A stretch of DNA of 64,000 bases from Symsagittifera roscoffensis. Its lineage: Eukaryota > Xenacoelomorpha > Acoela > Convolutidae. Shown here in pieces: positions 61,731 to 64,000 of the stretch. Made by a program: the position numbers and the translations under genes. Each line of letters begins with the position of its first letter. Position 1 is the stretch's first letter. The notes beneath the pieces are model-generated. The model made no database searches, was not told where the DNA came from, and saw only the letters and a program-made list of their open reading frames with translations. Location: contig NC_087068.1 of the NCBI RefSeq assembly GCF_963678635.1, positions 57,645,896 to 57,709,895 of the forward strand, read 5' to 3'.

Positions 61731-62424
61731 GCGGTTTGACTTATGATTCTAATTTAAGTTCAGTTCATTTTTGGAAAGGAAAGCAAGTTTTGCTATCGAA
61801 CTGCAAAGAGGTAAGGTCACGCAAAATCTGTTCTACTTGAAGTTTAATTTCGAAAGTTGAAGTTTTTTTCAGAAAAAAAACGGCTATTTTTTTGTTTCCT
61901 TGCATTCGTTGACTCTTTTCCAACTTTTTGTTAGCTATGTTAACTTTTGTACGAAATAATTCATGATTGTTTCTTACGTTTAATGTTTTTTATCTTGATT
62001 CAGTTTGGATAATTTTATTTACTGTCTACTTGATGATCTGTAAACTTTATGACCTGTCCCTTTATTGCTATGTAATCCTATTTTATGCTATCATTTCATC
62101 GTTAGATTTTATTATCTCGAGAGGATTTCGTGAATGTGTTATAGCTCTGTTTTGTTGCCACGATTGAAAATAGTTCGTTCCCGGAATTGAGTTACATTAA
62201 TTTTTTTGGTCTAATTCATAATTTAACAAGGGTTGCTGTGCGAGCAGCACCGAATGTTCCGACCTTTTTCATAAAACACTACAAAAATTAGTTTTTTCTT
62301 GTAAAGTTAGTGTCCTTTCTTGTGCGCGATGCGATGAGAGAATTATAAAAACGCTATGAAATTTAGCAAAGTAGGCGTAAGCGACAACAGATGTGTTCGA
62401 AAATGAAATAACTAAAAGAATTCA

Positions 62425-62670
62425 AACGAGTCTCGATCAGTCGTTTGTTACTCGATCACTTTACTCGCTCCAATTAGAATGAAACTCGAAAATTTTCAAT
62501 CCGGTTTTTCTCGACACTGTTTAAAAAAATTAAAATTTTCCGAATATCGCTCCAGTTACGACTGAAAGAGCTTTAATATGAAGGATTACTCAACCTATTC
62601 CGATGATAATTTGTGGTACCTGGTTTGGCGTGGAAAACAATAATAATAATAAAAAAAACAACACACCCGA
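62425..62670 (-). repeat. Dispersed CAGATACCACAAAT repeat, copy 4 (inverted)
   Basis: On the minus strand: CGGGTGTGTTG, TTTTCCACGCCAAACCAGGT, ACCACAAATTATCATCGGAA, CATATTAAAGCTCTTTCAGT, GAGAAAAACCGG and GAGCGAGTAAAGTGATCGAG. Its position downstream of the gene shows the family is not intron-specific. Confidence 0.62.
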
Positions 62671-62800
62671 AGACAAAGTACCTCGCTATTTCAATGGTCT
62701 GAAAAACATTAGGTGCTTCTTAATCTTTCAACCTTTACCGCAACATCATTTGCTAATTATACATCTAGACGTGATATCTCACATTTTTTTATTAGCCCCC

Positions 62801-62955
62801 GGTCCTGCTCAGTACAGGACCAATCGTGGGGGAGATAGATGTCATCCATTTCGCAGCAGCCGGTCCCACCTTGGGAGGCAGATGACACTGGGACTCCTCC
62901 AACCGTGACTGAAGTGGGATGTGTACCTAACCCACTCGGCCACGGCTGCTCGATA
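62801..62955 (-). repeat. tRNA-derived SINE, copy 2
   Basis: Minus-strand start AGCAGCCGTGGCCGAGTGGG has an intact A box (TGGCCGAGTGG), but the B box is lost by a short deletion. The body (AAGGTGGGACCGG, GCGAAATGGATGACA) and the tail hairpin GGTCCTGTACTGAGCAGGAC match copy 1. The tail pairs GGTCCTG with CAGGACC. Confidence 0.7.
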
Positions 62956-63157
62956 TCTCACAATTCGTAGACTTCTGCGCAAGATCCTTCTGGTCTAATG
63001 GCCCAATTGTGGATTCATTAGAAAACAATGTGTACTCATTTTTACTAGCGTTAAATATTCTTTTAATCGATATCTAGATTTTTTTCTGAAAACAATTTTA
63101 TAATAAACTAAGAAAAAGATCTTGCCTCAACTTCTTACAATCACCTTTTCACTAGGT

Positions 63158-63225
63158 CTAGAGTCTAGAAATAAGGCACCCAGCCTCAGAACATAAGGTC
63201 TAGGATTCAAGTCTAGGCCGGACCT
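63158..63225 (+). repeat. tRNA-like segment, weak
   Basis: A B-box-like GGATTCAAGTC at 63202-63212 is preceded by CTAGAAATAAGGCACCCAGC. The arm GTCTAG...CTAGGC can pair partly. Listed because it adds to the other tRNA-like segments in the region. Confidence 0.3.
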
Positions 63226-64000
63226 TTTTTTGGAAATCGAGTTTTTTTTAGTGAACTTGAATTATCGGAACATCGTTTTTCTACTCAGTTTTCGTCGGTC
63301 GACGTTCCAAAGTATGGAATTTTTCGTCAAATTATTATGCTTCTTCTGATTGAAGTAGTTTGTACTGTTATTGAAAATCGCTGTAATTTGTAATTTTGGT
63401 AGGCTTGCTTTCGTTTCCTTTCATTTTTCTTCATTAGTTTCTTCTAAAAACTGCGAATTTAAAATTCCTACAACTCAAAATTTCCTTTGACATCATTTAA
63501 GTTTTCGGTTCGACTGACGTCAAAGAATGTTTTATCGGCTTAGTTGTATGGAATTTTGTAGATTGGTTTTAAATTTTTGAAAATTATTTACTTCGGCTTT
63601 GTCTTGTCTCAGTTTCTGTCTGCTAGCTTGCAATACTATGTTTTCTTGGTTTCATTAGTGTTGCGAAACTCGGCTTTGTCTATGTGTAGAAAAGAAGGTG
63701 CACTCATTTGAAAAAAAATGTGGTAAGAATGCGCCTTAAAATTCAGCATTTTTTTTTGAGTGACCCCTATCAAAATAAGTTATTTAAGCGTTGATTTGAA
63801 AGTTTCGAGGGATATAATTTTTTAAGTCAACGTTAAAATTTTTGAATGGTATATCAGAGGTTCCTTTTGCTATGGTAAAATTCGGTTACCAACACGATGA
63901 CTGAAAACTGTATGAAGAAAATGTTCAATTCTTTTTCGGGTTTTTCATTATAATTTTCATGGGCTCAATTTCCGTTTTTGTTTTAATAATTAATATCTGT

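Larger units (their letters stand above)
55723..64000. other. Gene-free DNA downstream of the exonuclease gene
   Basis: No conserved frame over 8 kb. The contents are the repeats listed separately, an ATATCGGCTTAGTGG-type array at 58040-59320, and T-rich AT-rich DNA. Short open frames (for example near 61240-61545) are low-complexity and Phe/Ile-rich and are not called. Confidence 0.6.

Overview
The window looks like nuclear DNA of an invertebrate animal. The one clear host gene has GT-AG introns of about 5.9 kb, the composition is AT-rich, standard stop codons are used, and most of the sequence is transposon-derived. I cannot name the species. A run of 23 Ns at 36154-36176 shows that this is an assembled scaffold.

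Positions 1-16560 hold a decayed Ty3/gypsy-like LTR retrotransposon on the minus strand. From right to left it reads: Gag with two zinc knuckles, protease, reverse transcriptase, RNase H, integrase (DD35E), an acidic tail, a macro-domain-like module, then a second very long ORF (ORF2), a long 3' UTR, a polypurine tract and the start of the 3' LTR. ORF2 sits where an envelope gene would be. It begins with a coiled coil and an SGNH-hydrolase domain whose catalytic residues are intact, followed by a second, degenerate SGNH-like segment and a long unassigned region.

Positions 16561-26372 look like a different element: a degraded DNA transposon or virus-like block. It carries a broken protein-primed family B DNA polymerase gene with N-terminal zinc fingers (21602-25804). 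It also has a divergent pair of unassigned genes at 17184-17722 and 17929-18501, and a GC-rich promoter motif shared between the two loci.

Positions 26373-42757 are a patchwork of further copies of the ORF2 end of the retrotransposon in both orientations. Two junctions are head to head, and near-identical duplicated blocks flank the N gap. The last LTR contains a 5'-truncated Penelope-like insertion (GIY-YIG endonuclease) with a 12-bp target duplication. Comparing the copies defines the LTR ends (TGTGACATTCG ... CGAATGTTACA, about 0.9 kb) and the polypurine tract.

Positions 42758-55722 hold a REXO4/ISG20-like 3'-5' RNA exonuclease gene on the plus strand. Three exons can be joined in frame and all five DEDDh residues are present. 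Its two introns, and the gene-free DNA from 55723 to 64000, share the same repeats: tRNA-like SINE heads, a reverse-oriented tRNA-derived SINE, degenerate tandem arrays, long inverted repeats and several dispersed families.
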